Of a stretch of DNA of 64,000 nucleotides, positions 37,601 to 52,600 are shown one piece after another; positions within the stretch are counted from its first letter, which is position 1, and each line of letters begins with the position of its first letter. The position numbers and the translations under genes are program-made. Below the pieces are notes generated by a model. That model made no database searches and was not told the DNA's origin. It saw only the letters and a list, made by a program, of their open reading frames with translations. Source of the stretch: Thalassotalea euphylliae (lineage in GTDB: Bacteria; Pseudomonadota; Gammaproteobacteria; Enterobacterales; Alteromonadaceae); contig NZ_QUOU01000001.1 of assembly GCF_003390335.1 (NCBI RefSeq), forward strand, positions 2,914,001 to 2,978,000, given 5' to 3'.

Positions 37601-40600
37601 CAAGGGTTAAGGTGTAAAGTGTATTTTGGATTGTGGTATCCGCGCCTGTTGCCGTGGTATCGGGCGCAACATTATTAACGGTGACATCTAACGTACCCGC
37701 CGGGAAAGTGCCATCATCATTGATGATACTAACTGAAATGGTGTGACTTGCTGGGCCGTCAGCAAAGACATGATTCACATCGCCCAAGCTGGCGACTGAT
37801 TGCACTCCAGTGCCATCCCCCCAATCAATCAGGTATTCAGTCACAGGATCGTCGCCCGGGTCAATTAAATTCGATAGGGTTAAGGTATAAAGACTGCCCT
37901 CATCAACTTGGGTATCTCCTGAAATGTTGAGTACTGGCGCTACATCTGCAACATTGACCACAAAGCTTTCGCTATCTGTCTCACCTGCTTCGTCGGTAAT
38001 TGTCACCGTCACATTTTGCGCAGCATCACCATCCGCAAAGGTGTTACTGATATCAAAGTCACTAGCACCTGCCGCTACCGCAAAGCTATCATCAATAACA
38101 GTGTCGCCATCCCAGTCAATATCCACTGTCCAGCCCGCGGCGCCATTGTCTTCGCCATCAGTAAAGCTAATGGTGCGGCTAAAGGTTTCACCTTCATTGA
38201 TATTGGCATCGGCTTGCGCGACGATATCCACCGTACCTGCCGGCTCATTAACCGTTACCGCTTTAGTGGCCACATCCGTAAAGACGCCGTCTTCATCTTC
38301 AAGGCTAACACTAATGGTAAAATCACCTGCGGCTGCATAGGTATGGGTGACATCACCGACACTGGAGAAGGTGTCGATTGTGCCATCGCCCCAATCCACC
38401 GTTATACCGTTGGCAACAATTGTGTCATCACCCGGGTCGACTATTGCGCCAAGGGTTAAGGTGTAAAGTGTATTTTGGATTGTGGTATCCGCGCCTGTTG
38501 CCGTGGTATCGGGCGCAACATTATTAACGGTGACATCTAACGTACCCGCCGGGAAAGTGCCATCATCATTGATGATACTAACTGAAATGGTGTGACTTGC
38601 TGGGCCGTCAGCAAAGACATGATTCACATCGCCCAAGCTGGCGACTGATTGCACCGCAGTGCCATCCCCCCAGTCAATCAGGTATTCAGTCACTGGGTCG
38701 TCACCCGGGTCAATTAAGTTCGATAGGGTTAAGGTATATGCGCTGCCTTCATCCACCTCAGCATCACCAGCGAGGGTTAATGTGGGGGCAACATCGTTCA
38801 CCGTAATGGCTAAACTTGCTGCGGTAACTGTACCGTCTTCATCAGTGACTTCCAGCGTGATAGTCGGTGTTGTCTCGCCATCAGCAAAGATATGGTCATA
38901 ATCCCCCGCCCCAGTATAGGCGGTGCTGCTACCATCACCCCAGTTAATCACTGCATTGGTGACGGTATCATCGCCAGGGTCAACAATATCACCGAGTGTT
39001 AAGGTATAGGTACTACCTTCATCTACATTGGCATCACCGGAAATAGGTGCCGTTGGTGCAACATTTGCCACATTTACAGTAAAGCTCTCACTATCACTCT
39101 CACCTGCTTCGTCGGTAACGGTGACAGTCACGGTAGGCGATGCATCGCCATCAGTAAAGGTATTACTGATATCAAAATTCGTGGTCGTGGTGGCAAAACT
39201 TTGATCGGCATTGCCATCACCATCCCAATCAATATCCACTGTCCAACCCGCCGTGCCATTATCTTCACCGTCAGTAAAGTTAATGGTGCGGGTGAAATTA
39301 TCACCTTCGTTAATATTGGCATCGGCTTGCGGTACAACATCGACAGTGGCTGCAGGTGCATTTACGGTGACCGCTTTGGTGGCAACATCGCTAAATTGCC
39401 CGTCTTCATCTTCCAGACTAATACTGATAGTAAAGTCACCTGCTGCGGCGTAGGTATGGGTGACATCACCAACGCTGGAGAAGGTTTCTACCGTACCATC
39501 ACCCCAATCAACGGTAATTCCATCTACAACGATCGTATCATCACCCGGGTCGACTATTGCACCAAGGGTTAAGGTGTAAGGCGTACTCGCGACGACATTA
39601 TCATCGCCAGTTAGTGGCAGTGTCGGTATGACATTATCAACCGTTAAGCTAAAGGTTTGAGTGGCAATTTCTTCACTGCCTGAGTCAAATAAGTTAACGG
39701 TGATATCACTGGCTTCTTGGTCATCCGCGAAGAAACGCGTTAGATTAAAGCTGGTACTGCCCGGAGCAACCTCGCCCGATTCGTCTTCAATACCGTCGTT
39801 GTCCCAATCAACCGAATAACGCCAACCATCAAAGGCGGCATCACGGCCATCAGTAAAGTCGATATCAAGGCTTAACGTATCGCCTTCGTTAATGGTTTGA
39901 TCTCCCGCTGGCGACATTGCCAATGGCGCGGTAGCACCACCATCTTCCAAGATAGTGCCTATGATCGGCGTCGAACTGATATTGGCATTAACTGCATCAG
40001 ATAAGACCAATGTAAAGGTCTCATCTGGTTCTAGGATGCTATCATCAACAATGGGTAAGCGAATTGTTTTGACTGTTTCACCGGGGGCAAAATTCAACGT
40101 CTCGGAATTTGGCAATAACAAGTCTGTTGAACTGTTGAAGCTTGTAGTTACCACAGCCGTCCCTGAAATCGCGTTGTAAGTAACACTTATGTTACTGTCG
40201 CTAGGTGCACTTAACTCAACGACAAATTCGATATAGCCATCACTTTCATAGGCAAACGCATCTTCTGCGGATAAGGTAGGAGTTACAGCTACAGGCTGAT
40301 CGCTTTCCGCAATTGTCACTGTCGCAAACTCATCCGCCAAAATCGCACCATCGACATTCGATATCTGTAAATGGAATTGCTCTTGAGTTTCTGCCAAAGA
40401 ATCATTAATTAGCGGAACTCTAATGGTTTGCACCATATCAAATGGACGCAAGCTAGCAGTACCAGAAACGGGTATAAAATCACTCGTATCAGCGCTACCG
40501 GCAACAGTCGCATAGTCGAATGTTACTGTATTTTCACTTGGACGAGATAACTCGACGGTAAAGACCACTTCATTGCTGGCTTCATCTACAATAGCGTCAG

Positions 40601-43600
40601 TTAGAATAATCGCCGGTAAGCCAGTCGCCCCATTGTTATCTACAATAGTGATTGTATTTTCTGTCCGCTCTAATGTGGCGTTGTTCTCATTAAACAGCTG
40701 GACAAACAGCACCTCTCTTTGCTGCTCATTCACCGCATCATTAACTATTGGTAAACGCACTGTCTTCGTCGTTTCCCCCGGTGCAAAGTTCAATATTTCC
40801 GGATTCGGCAATAACAAATCCGTTGAGCCATTAAAACTCGTGGTCGATTGCGCGATACCACTACCCGTTGCATAACTGACACTAACAGTATCCGTACTTG
40901 GCGCACTCAGCCTGACCACTAACTCCACATAGCCATTATCTTCACTAACAGTAGTATCAGCGATACTAATGACAGGTAAGGCTTGGGTTGCTTGGTCACT
41001 CTCATCAATGGTCGCTGTGCCTATAGCATCGGTAATCACTGCATTGTTGGCATTGGATAAAACGAGGTTAAAGGTTTCCAAGGTTTCTGCCAGCGAGTCA
41101 TTGATCAACGGCACTCGCACATTTTGCACCATTTCAAATGGGCTAAAGCTCGCCCTACCTGATACCGCAATATAATCAAGACCACTTTCAGCACTACCAT
41201 TTTGCGTGGTGTAATCAACAGTAACTGTATCTGCTGAAGCCCTGTCTAATTCTAACGAGAACACCACTTCAGCACTGCTTTCATCCACCACCATATCGGC
41301 GATTTGAATCACGGGCAGTCCGGTTAGGTTGGTTTCATTATCGATAATCGTGATGGCATTTTCTGTCCGCTCTAATGTGGCGTTGTTCTCATTAAACAGC
41401 TGGACAAACAGCACCTCTCTTTGCTGCTCATTCACCGCATCATTAACTATTGGTAAACGCACTGTCTTCGTCGTTTCCCCCGGTGCAAAGTTCAATATTT
41501 CCGGATTCGGCAATAACAAATCCGTTGAGCCATTAAAACTCGTGGTCGATTGCGCGATACCACTACCCGTTGCATAACTGACACTAACAGTATCCGTACT
41601 TGGCGCACTCAGCCTGACCACTAACTCCACATAGCCATTATCTTCACTAACAGTAGTATCAGCGACACTAATCACAGGTAAGGCTTGGGTTGCTTGGTCA
41701 TTCTCATCAATGGTCGCTGTGCCCACAGCATCGGTAATCACTGCATTGTTGGCATTGGATAAGACGAGGTTAAAGGTTTCAAGCGTTTCTGCCAGCGAGT
41801 CGTTGATCAGCGGCACCCGAACATTGTGCACCATTTCAAATGGACGGAAACTGGCAGTACCGGATACCGCCACATAATCAAGACCACTTTCAGCACTACC
41901 ATTTTGCGTGGTGTAATCAACAGTAACTGTATCTGCTGAAGCCCTATCCAGTTCTAAACTAAACACCACCTCGGCCGTATTTTCATCCACCACCATATCG
42001 GCAATTTGAATCACGGGCAGTCCGGTTAGGTTGGTTTCATTATCGATAATCGTGATGGCATTTTCTGTCCGCTCTAATGTGGCGTTGTTCTCATTAAACA
42101 GCTGGACAAACAGCACCTCTCTTTGCTGCTCATTCACCGCATCATTAACTATTGGTAAACGCACTGTCTTCGTCGTTTCCCCCGGTGCAAAGTTCAATAT
42201 TTCCGGATTCGGCAATAACAAATCCGTTGAGCCATTAAAACTCGTGGTCGATTGCGCGATACCACTACCCGTTGCATAACTGACACTAACAGTATCCGTA
42301 CTTGGCGCACTCAGCCTGACCACTAACTCCACATAGCCATTATCTTCACTAACAGTAGTATCAGCGATACTAATGACAGGTAAGGCTTGGGTTGCTTGGT
42401 CACTCTCATCAATGGTCGCTGTGCCTATAGCATCGGTAATCACTGCATTGTTGGCATTGGATAAAACGAGGTTAAAGGTTTCCAAGGTTTCTGCCAGCGA
42501 GTCATTGATCAACGGCACTCGCACATTTTGCACCATTTCAAATGGGCTAAAGCTCGCCCTACCTGATACCGCAATATAATCAAGACCACTTTCAGCACTA
42601 CCATTTTGCGTGGTGTAATCAACAGTAACTGTATCTGCTGAAGCCCTGTCTAATTCTAACGAGAACACCACTTCAGCACTGCTTTCATCCACCACCATAT
42701 CGGCGATTTGAATCACGGGCAGTCCGGTTAGGTTGGTTTCATTATCGATAATCGTGATGGCATTTTCTGTCCGCTCTAATGTGGCGTTGTTCTCATTAAA
42801 CAGCTGGACAAACAGCACCTCTCTTTGCTGCTCATTCACCGCATCATTAACTATTGGTAAACGCACTGTCTTCGTCGTTTCCCCCGGTGCAAAGTTCAAT
42901 ATTTCCGGATTCGGCAATAACAAATCCGTTGAGCCATTAAAACTCGTGGTCGATTGCGCGATACCACTACCCGTTGCATAACTGACACTAACAGTATCCG
43001 TACTTGGCGCACTCAGCCTGACCACTAACTCCACATAGCCATTATCTTCACTAACAGTAGTATCAGCGACACTAATCACAGGTAAGGCTTGGGTTGCTTG
43101 GTCACTCTCATCAATGGTCGCTGTGCCCACAGCATCGGTAATCACTGCATTGTTGGCATTGGATAAGACGAGGTTAAAGGTTTCTAGGGTTTCTGCTAGC
43201 GAGTCATTAATCAGTGGCACGCGGACATTTTGCACCATCTCTCTCGGACGGAAGCTGGCGGTACCTGAGACCGCAATATAATCAAGGCCACTTTCGGCAC
43301 TGCCATTTTGCGTGGTGTAATCAACAGTAACTGTATCGGATGAAGCCCTATCCAGTTCTAAACTAAACACCACCTCGGCCGTATTTTCATCCACCACCAT
43401 ATCGGCAATTTGAATCACTGGCAGCCCAGTCAGGTTAGTCTCATTGTCCACTATGGTAATGATATTCTCTGTCCGCTCTAACGTGGCGTTGTTCTCATTA
43501 AACAGCTGGACAAACAGTACCTCACTTTGCTGCTCATTCACCGCATCATTAACTATCGGTAAACGCACGGTCTTCGTTGTTTCGCCCGGTGCAAAGTTCA

Positions 43601-46600
43601 GTGTTTCTGGATTCGGCAATAACAAATCTGTCGAGCTATTAAAACTTGTGGTCGATTGCGCGATACCACTGCCCGTTGCATAACTGACACTAACAGTATC
43701 CGTGCTCGGCGCACTCAGCCTGACCACTAATTCCACATAGCCGTTATCTTCACTGACGGTAGTATCAGCGATACTAATGACAGGTAAGGCTTGGGTTGCT
43801 TGGTCACTCTCATCAATAGTGGCAGTACCAATAGCGTCGGTTATTACGCCATTACTGGCGTTGGAAAGTACTAAGTTAAAGGTTTCTAGGGTTTCTGCTA
43901 GCGAGTCATTGATCAGTGGCACCCGAACATTTTGCACCATTTCTCGAGGATCAAAGGTCGCTGTACCTGACACCGCTGTATAATCGCTACCACTTAGTGC
44001 ACTGGCATTCTGCGTGGTGTAATCGACAGTGACTGTATCGGTAGTAGGACGATCAAGCTCTAATACAAAAATCGCCTCGGCACGACTTTCATCAACAACA
44101 ATATCACTAATAAGAATAACAGGAGGCGTTCCCGGCACTACCTCATTGTCCACTATAGTGCCAGTAAGCTCAGAGCGACCAATGACACCATTAACAGCGT
44201 TTGACAGGTTGATAAAGAAAGACTCTCCATTCTGTTCATTTACCGTGTCATTAAACACCGGGATTTGCACTAACTGCTCAGTTTCACCGGGATTGAAGGT
44301 AACCAAAATCGTTGCACTAAAAGCTGCGTCTCGGTTCGATCCTGACGAACCAACAATCGCAATACCTGAAACAGCATCTACTTCCACCGTTACCGTTTGC
44401 GTAGTTGCTTCACTGAGTCTGACGGTAAAATCTGCTGTGCCACCATCTTCTGAAACAACAATATCGGCGACGTTAATAAAGGGCACCACTGGAGCCGTAG
44501 CCAAATTAACAGTTACATCCTTGCTGGCAACGTTAGTAAAGATGCCATCTTCATCTTGCAAATCAACCGATATGGTAAACAAGCCATCACTGGCATACGC
44601 ATGAGTAACATCACCAACCGACGAGAAGGTCTCAACCGTGCCATCACCCCAGTCAACGGTAATACCATCGGCGACAATAGTGTCGTCACCGGGATCAATA
44701 ATGGCGCCTAATGTTAAGGTGTAAACATCATTGACATTAACATCATCCGCACCCGTTGCTGTGGTATCTGGCGCAACGTTATCTACAATGACATCTAGCG
44801 TACCGCCAGGGAAGGTGCCGTCGTCATTAACAATACTGACCGAAATTGTGTGGTTGTCAGGGCCATCAGTAAATACATGATCGACATTGACATTGGTATC
44901 CCCCGTAATAAGCACTGCTTGCACCGGGCTACCATCACCCCAATCGATCAGATATTCAGTCACAGGATCGTCACCGGGGTCGACCAGATTTGATAGGCTT
45001 AACACATAGTTACTGCCCTCGTTTGTATTGGCAGCACCGCTGACGGTAAGCGTTGGTGGCACATCGTTAATGGTAACAAACTGATTGGCCGCGATATGGG
45101 TGCCATCTTCATCGGTGACTTCTAAACGTATATTTGGTGTGCTGTTGCTGTCGCCATCAGTGAAGGTATGGGTGTAATCGCCAGCACCTGTGTAAGGTGT
45201 TGTTGTGCCATCGCCCCAGTTGATCACTGTAGCTGTGATTGTTTCGACACCGGGATCGGTAATAGCGCCAAAGGTAAAGGTGCCCTCTTGACCTTCATCA
45301 AGCTCAGTCGGGCCAGAGATTGTTGATGTTGGTGTAACGTTCAAGACGCTAATAAAGCGACTGCCAGCATCGAGAAAAGTACCGTCATCATTGGTGACAT
45401 CAACACTGATGGTATAACCAAATGGCCCATCGGCGTAGGTATGCTCAATTGACGCAAAGGTATCAGAAGTGATGGTTTCCACTGTACCATCGCCCCAGTC
45501 AATCACATACTCAGAGACGGGATCATCGCCGGGGTCAACAATAGCCCCCGTCAAGGTCAAAGGTGAACCTTCGTTAACACTTGTTGCACCAAATAACGAG
45601 ACGGTTGGAATAACATCATCAACGGTGACATCGAAGGTATCTGTGCCTATCTGATTAGCCGCATCGTCGGTGACCGTTACGACGACGTTATATACGCCAT
45701 CATCCGCGTATTGATGGAAAATATTAAAATCGCGGTCATTCGAGCGTAAGCCCGTTTGCACTGTGCCATCGCCCCAATCTATTTCATAATTCCAGCCTAC
45801 TGGGTCTTGATCGGTTGGGTCGGTAAAACTGACGAGGCGACTAATAGAGCTGCCTTCGTTAATGGTTTCGTCTACGCCTGCATCAACGGTAATGGTTTCC
45901 GCCGGAGCACTCACATCGATGTCCTTAGTCGCGACATCCTCAAAAGTGCCATCTTCATCCACCAAATCAACACTAATGGTAAAGCTGTTAATTTCGGTGT
46001 AGGTATGGATCACGGTTTCGGGCAGTGGCGCGCTAACATTGTCAAAAATATCGACAGTGCCATCACCCCAGTCAACAGAGTACTGGGTCACTGTGTCATC
46101 GCCGGGATCAATGACCCCGCCCAGCGTCAAGCTGTAGGTAGCATTTTGCTCAACCGTATTATCGCCCGTCAGGTTAAGCGTTGGCGCAACGTTGTCGATA
46201 ACAACGTTATAGCTGTCTTGCTCGACGCTGTTTGGTTGACCAGCCTGATCATCAACGGTGACAGTAACCGTGTAATTGCCATCATCTCGGTAAAAGTGCG
46301 AAGTATTGACTGTGGTATTGCCCGTTGAGATTTGCTGAATCGGCGTGCTATCACCCCAATCAATACTGATGGAGAAAGTATCGCCATCGGGATCGGCAAA
46401 GTTGATCGTATGCGTAAACAGGTTGGTGGAGATACCTTCAATCCCGGTATCATCACTACCAACGTCTAAACCCGGTGCATCGTTGATCGGCAATAAAGTA
46501 ATATTCGTGGCTGCTGGGTCGGCAAAATTAACACCGTCGCTGCCCGACCAAGTGAACTGGTCAATGCCATTGAAATTGGGGTTTCCTAAGAAACTCAAAG

Positions 46601-49600
46601 TGCCATTTTGCAAATCAACAACATCAATAAGTTGACCCGGAGTCACTGGGCTGCCATTAAAACTTAGTACCCCATTGATGGGCGGGGTAATAATTTGCAC
46701 TTGTTGTAACGGCTCACCTTCAGGATCGTCGAAGGCACTGATAAACAGTGAAGCATCAATGGTAATCACTTCATCTTCATTGCCTTGCACACCAAAATCG
46801 GTGACTTGTGGCGCCTGATTTTCAAAACGCTGTATTTGAATATCATTGCTGTTAGGGCTGTTAAAACTGCTCCAAGAAACAAGGAAACCACCATTAGGCA
46901 GTGCCGCCAGCGCTGACTGAGACTGCGTACTGGTCGTATTCTGATTAACTTGCTGTGCGCGGTCGATTAGCTGGCCATTAGTATCAAACTCTTGAATAAA
47001 AATACCATCGCCGCTGCCGTCGAATTGTGAATAGGAAACAACAAACCCTCCGGTATCTAAACCAACGATATGCGGATCAGTTTGCGCATTTGCCTGAATA
47101 TCGTTCACCCGGAATTGTTGACCAACCGAAACCGGAGCGCTGCCAGAAAAGGTAAAGCGTTGTCCATATATGCCCGTGCTACCTAAATCTGCACTAGGCT
47201 CTTGCCAAACAATAACAAAGTCGCCATTAGCGAGGCCACCAACCGAGATATTGGTTTGATTGCCACTGGTGATTGAATTGACGGCCAGCTCTGGGCCAAC
47301 TAAATTGCCGTTATTATCGAGCACCTGCGCAAATACACCATCACTACTGCCATCTGGGCTTTGCCAAGTGACAATATAGCCACCTTGTGGCAAGGCACCA
47401 CTGGGTGATAAGGGGGCAACATCCGGTAAATCTTGGGCGCTGGTTGTCGTGGTATTAATGCGGAATTCGCCGCCTAAGGCATTGCCATCAACGTCATAGC
47501 GCTGTGCAATAATGGAGGCGCCACTGCCATCCCCTAGCGCGCCACCATTGTCTTGCCAAACAACAATAAAATTACCATTGGGCATCGCCGCCAACTGGGA
47601 ATTGGTTTGCGTACTGCTGGTGGTGGTATTAACAATAAATTCATTACCGCCATGGCTCGCACCTGCATCTGTGGTGCCGTCATTATTGAAAATGCGAGCA
47701 ATAATAGCGTCGCCACTGGCATCTTGCGCATCGTTACCGTCTGAGTTCCAGCTAACCACAAAGGTGCCATTGGCAAGCCCTTGCACCTGAGCGTTGTCTT
47801 GCGTATTTAGTGTGGTTTGATTGACTTGAATTTCACTGCCAATCGGGTTGTTATCCGCATCATAGATGCGCATAAACACTTCACCACTGCTTTGCCAAGT
47901 AACGACATAACCAGCGAGGTCTCCGGTAATCTCATCGAACAGCGCTGTGGCAGCAGATAACTCCTGACTCCCTGCCAGCGTGGTATTGGCGATGCGCTCA
48001 GGAACCAGTGTTGGCTCATTGCCATCAAGGTTTTGGCTAATATTGACATCTATAGAGCTAGCCAAACTGCTACCACCGTCGCCATCAGTTACGCGCACAC
48101 TATAAGTGCGCGTTGGCTCCGGCGCATCTGAGATATTACGGTAATTAACCGCTTCGAGCAGTGCCTCTATTCCCTGCGCGGTAGCATTGGCATTAAAATT
48201 AACTACCAAGGGGCTATCATTAAGGCCACTGGATGCGAGCGTGCCGATCTGCACGCCGCTATAAAATACGACATTGCCAGTTAAGCCAATTTGCCCGGGA
48301 TTGCTACCTTGATCGAAAATGCTCAGGTTATCTTGTGGGAAGAAAGGTTGGCGTCCTAGCTGATCCCCTTGGCCATAGGAAGAAATTCGGCTGATCACCA
48401 GCTGACCGCCATCAAAATCGGTGGAATCAATGTCAGCAACACCTGCGCCAATAATTAAGGTTTGCGGCGCAAAATTTACTTCATTTTCGGTAAAATTAAT
48501 GGCACTCGCGGCCAATTGAACTTGAGGTGCCTGACTGCGCACAAATTGGCCATCACTGCCAAATAAGCGCATAAAAATACCATAGCTATTGGTATTGCTG
48601 TCTTCCAGATTAAAGCCAGACCAAGTGGTGACAAAACCGCCACCACTGAGGCCGGCAATGTTAGGCTCCCAGTCGGTACTGACATTACCTTGATTGGCGA
48701 CAATCGGGCCATCAATAAGATTAGCGTCTTGATCAAATTGCTGCACCAGAATGCGGTCTGGGTTATTGGCGGTGTAGTAACTGACCGCAAAACCGCCATT
48801 AGCGGTGGCAGTCACTTCTGGCTGCGACTGGCCATTAGCTGTTGCTTCATTTACCCGGAATTCGCTACCCACTAAGTTACCGCTGTTATCCAGCAGTTGG
48901 CCGTAAACGCCATTACTGGAGCCGTCAGTGGCGTTGGTATAAATCACCACAAAGCCGCCACCATTAAGCGCGGCGATAGCAGGCTCTGATTCATTTCCCG
49001 GATTACCGGGAATACTGAAATCGCCAGCAAATGGAGTGCCATCACTATTAAACAAGCGCCCTTCAACCGCGCTACTTTCTAGCCAAACAACCGCCAGTTT
49101 GCCATCGCTGAGTTGACTGACTCTTGGCACAGTTTGCGTACCTGAGGCCACTTCATTAGCTAAGATTTCGGCAGTAGTCGGATTACCACTGGCGTCAAAT
49201 AGGCGCAGGAATATACCATTCGCATCACCGGCGCCATTACCATCCCAAACTGCGGCAAAACCGCCATTGGCAAGTGCGGTCAGGTTGACCATATCTTGAG
49301 TACTAATTAACGTGTCGTTAAGGGTAAAGTCGCCACCTTGTGGCACACCATTAAGATCAAAGAGCCTTGCATGCACACCTGCGGTATCTGACTCGCCTCG
49401 CCCTTGCCAAGCGACAACAAAACCACCGTTAACAGCAGCAACACTCGGTAGATTTTGACCTTGAGGCGTGTACTCATTGACAATAAATTCATTACCTATC
49501 GGCGCGCCATTACTGTCAAAACGCTGGGCAACTATGCCTTCTTGCCAGCCGTCTTGTAAGTTCGAGCGCCATACCACGACAATGCTGCCATCACTTAATT

Positions 49601-52600
49601 CGGTCACCGCTGAATTTTGCTGATCATTGGCCTCGAAGGTGTTCACCTGAATATCATCGCCTTGTGGCGTTGCGCCATCAGGAATTGGGTTAACCGTTAA
49701 GTTAACCATATTGTTCAAGGTTGATGCGCCATTACCGTCGTTTACCCGCACCGAAATCGTCCGGTTATTGGCAGGACCATCAGAGCCATTGAGGTAAGTG
49801 ATATTTTGAATTAGCGCGGTAAGCGCTTCTTGTGTCGCGTTGGCACCAAACTCAATCGCTAGGCGGCTGCCATTTTGACCATCATCAACTATGTTGGCAA
49901 AAGCCACGCCACCAATTGAAATGGTCGAGCCAGATACGCCAATTTGTCCTGCGCCATTTCCTTGATCGCGCACCGAGAAGTTATCTTGTTGATTTGAATC
50001 TGGGAACTGAGCTGCTTCACCGTAACCCTCAATCACGTTGATCCACAGCATACCGCCATCAAAGTTATTACCGCTGCCACCATCAAGATCAACGGAGGGG
50101 AGCAATAGTTGTGGGACATCACTTTCATCCAAGCTGATATTAGCTGGCAAGCCTGCCAAATTCAGTGAGCCAATATCTGCTGAAAATTGGCCATCACTGC
50201 CAAAGTTACGGACAAAAACGCCATAGGTGCTGTTAGTGGGATTTGTCTCTAAATTAAACCCGGACCAAGTCACTGCAAAGCCGCCGCCCGGCAAACCCGC
50301 AACATCCGGTTGTTGGTCTGTACTGACATTGCCAACATTAACTGTGGTTTGGTTATCAATGCGCTCGCCAGTTGCATCAAATTGTTGGGCAACGATACGA
50401 TCTGGGCTTGCCGTGTCATAGAAAGCAACGACAAAACCGCCATTGTCGGTTGCCGCTATGCGCGCTTGGTACTGAAGGCCGCTGACATTATCATTCACCC
50501 TGAATTCATCGCCGACCGTATTGGCGCTGTTATCATAGATTTGCGCGTAGGTGCCCCAGCTATTGCCATCAGAGTCATTGGTATATACAACAACAAAGCC
50601 ACCACCGCTCAGTGCCACGATATCTGGATCAAATTCAGTGCCCGGATTGCCCGGCACAGTAAATTCACTCCCCGCTGGCGAACCATCAAGGTTGTATAAA
50701 CGACCATTGATGGTGCCGCTGCTATCTTGCCATGTCACTGCTAAGGTATTATTGGCAAGCTGTGTCACTTCCACTTGCGACTGGGTGCCAGTTGCTAATT
50801 CATTAACCAAGATTTCGCCTGTGGTTGGCAGCATATTGCTATCAAATAGGCGCAGGAAGGCACCACTGTTATCAATATTACCGGTTTGATCGCCATTGCC
50901 TTGCCAGGTGGCGGCAAAGCCGCCGTTATTCAGTGCGACGAGTCCGGGAGCCGCTTGTGTACTGACCGTCGTTTCGTTAACAATAAACTCATCACCGATG
51001 GGGTTACCGCTAAAGTCAAATTGACGGGCAATAATGCCGAAACCACTAGCATCAACGCCATTATTATCTTGCCACGCGATGACAAAACCATTAGCGGTTT
51101 CAACCACGATTGGCAATGTTTGCTCACCAAACGTTGACGTATTAACGACGACTTCATTGCCGTAATGGGTACCGTCTGGCGAAAAAATTTGCGCAAAGAT
51201 GCCGTTGCCACTGCCGTCTTGTGCACCATCCGATTGCCAAGTGACCACATAGTAACCATTAAAATCGCCTGTGGTTTGGCTAAAAGCGGTAATATTAGGT
51301 AGTGTCTGATTACCCGGTAAATAACTGTTAACCAGCACATCGCCGCCTTGCGCGGTGCTGCCATCAGCAACCGGAGTAACTTCCAGTGTAAAGGTTTGAT
51401 TGCTATTCGAGCCGCCATCCCCATCGCTAACGCGAATCGCAACTTCGCGATTTAACACAGGCCCTGCAGAGTTATTGGCATAGGTGATATTTTGTAGCAA
51501 TGCCGTGACCGCATCAGGAGTAGCATTAGCATTAAAGTCGATTTGCAGCGGGTTGCCCGCCTGCCCGTCACTGACAAGGGTACCGATATTAGTGCCTTGA
51601 TAGCTGATCGCCGAGCCACTTACCCCAATTTCTCCGGTACCTGTGCCTTGATTGCGCACTGACCAGTTGTCTTGATTCGCCGCATCTTGCACTTCATCTA
51701 AACTGCCATAGCCACTGATCACGCTTAGCCATAACGAGCCACCGTCTAAATCTGCCGAATCAAAATCCAATAAATCAACGCCAGCTAAGAAGGTTTGTGG
51801 GCCGCTATCTTCGGCCAGTGAAACCGTGTCAGGTAAGTTACTAATATCCGGATTTAGCTGACGAACTATATCGCCCGCAGGGCCAACTAACTGCTGGCCA
51901 ATTTCATAAGTACTGTTGGTCGGTGTGGTTAAGTTAAAGCCAGACCAAATCACTGCCGCGCTATTAGCACCAACCGCCACTACGGTATTTTGATGATCTG
52001 TGCTTGGCCCATTACCAACAAATAGTGGGCCATCAATTTTCGTTGGTGTGGTGCCAGAAACATCAAATTCCTGCGCATAAATATTTTCACCACCGCCGCC
52101 AACACTGCTGCCCCATACCACCATGACATTGCCATTGGCCAAGGTGGTCACTTCAGCGGCATCTTGGCTCGTCCAAACGGTTTGGGCGGTATTAACAATA
52201 AATTCGTCACCAATAAAGCTGCCATCCGCGCCGATACGTTGCCCTCTAAAGCCCCAGAAGTTAGTGTCAAATTCATCGATAAAATGACCCCAAATCACTA
52301 AGAAGGAGCCATCGTTTAGCGCCGTAACGCTAGGTTCAATCCAAATATCACCGGATTCAGTGCTATTAACCTGAAACTCTGCCACTAGCTCGTTACCGTT
52401 GGCAGGGTTAAAAATGCGGGCATCAATATCATCACCCGTCGACGTATTCCACGCCACCAACAACGCACTGTTAGTGGCTGCCATGGCTGCATAACTCTGA
52501 TTGCCAGCAAATGAGGTATTAGCCAAGGTTTCAGGGCCTGTTGGCACCCCTGCGTTATCAAAATAACGCAGCGCAACAGCATCACCGCTAATATCGGCTA

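Noticed and set aside
34845..44140. Regular DNA repeats that could suggest a CRISPR array or satellite
   Set aside because: Units are 120, 702 and ~1968 bp, in frame within one gene and encode domains; there are no short repeats with unique spacers.
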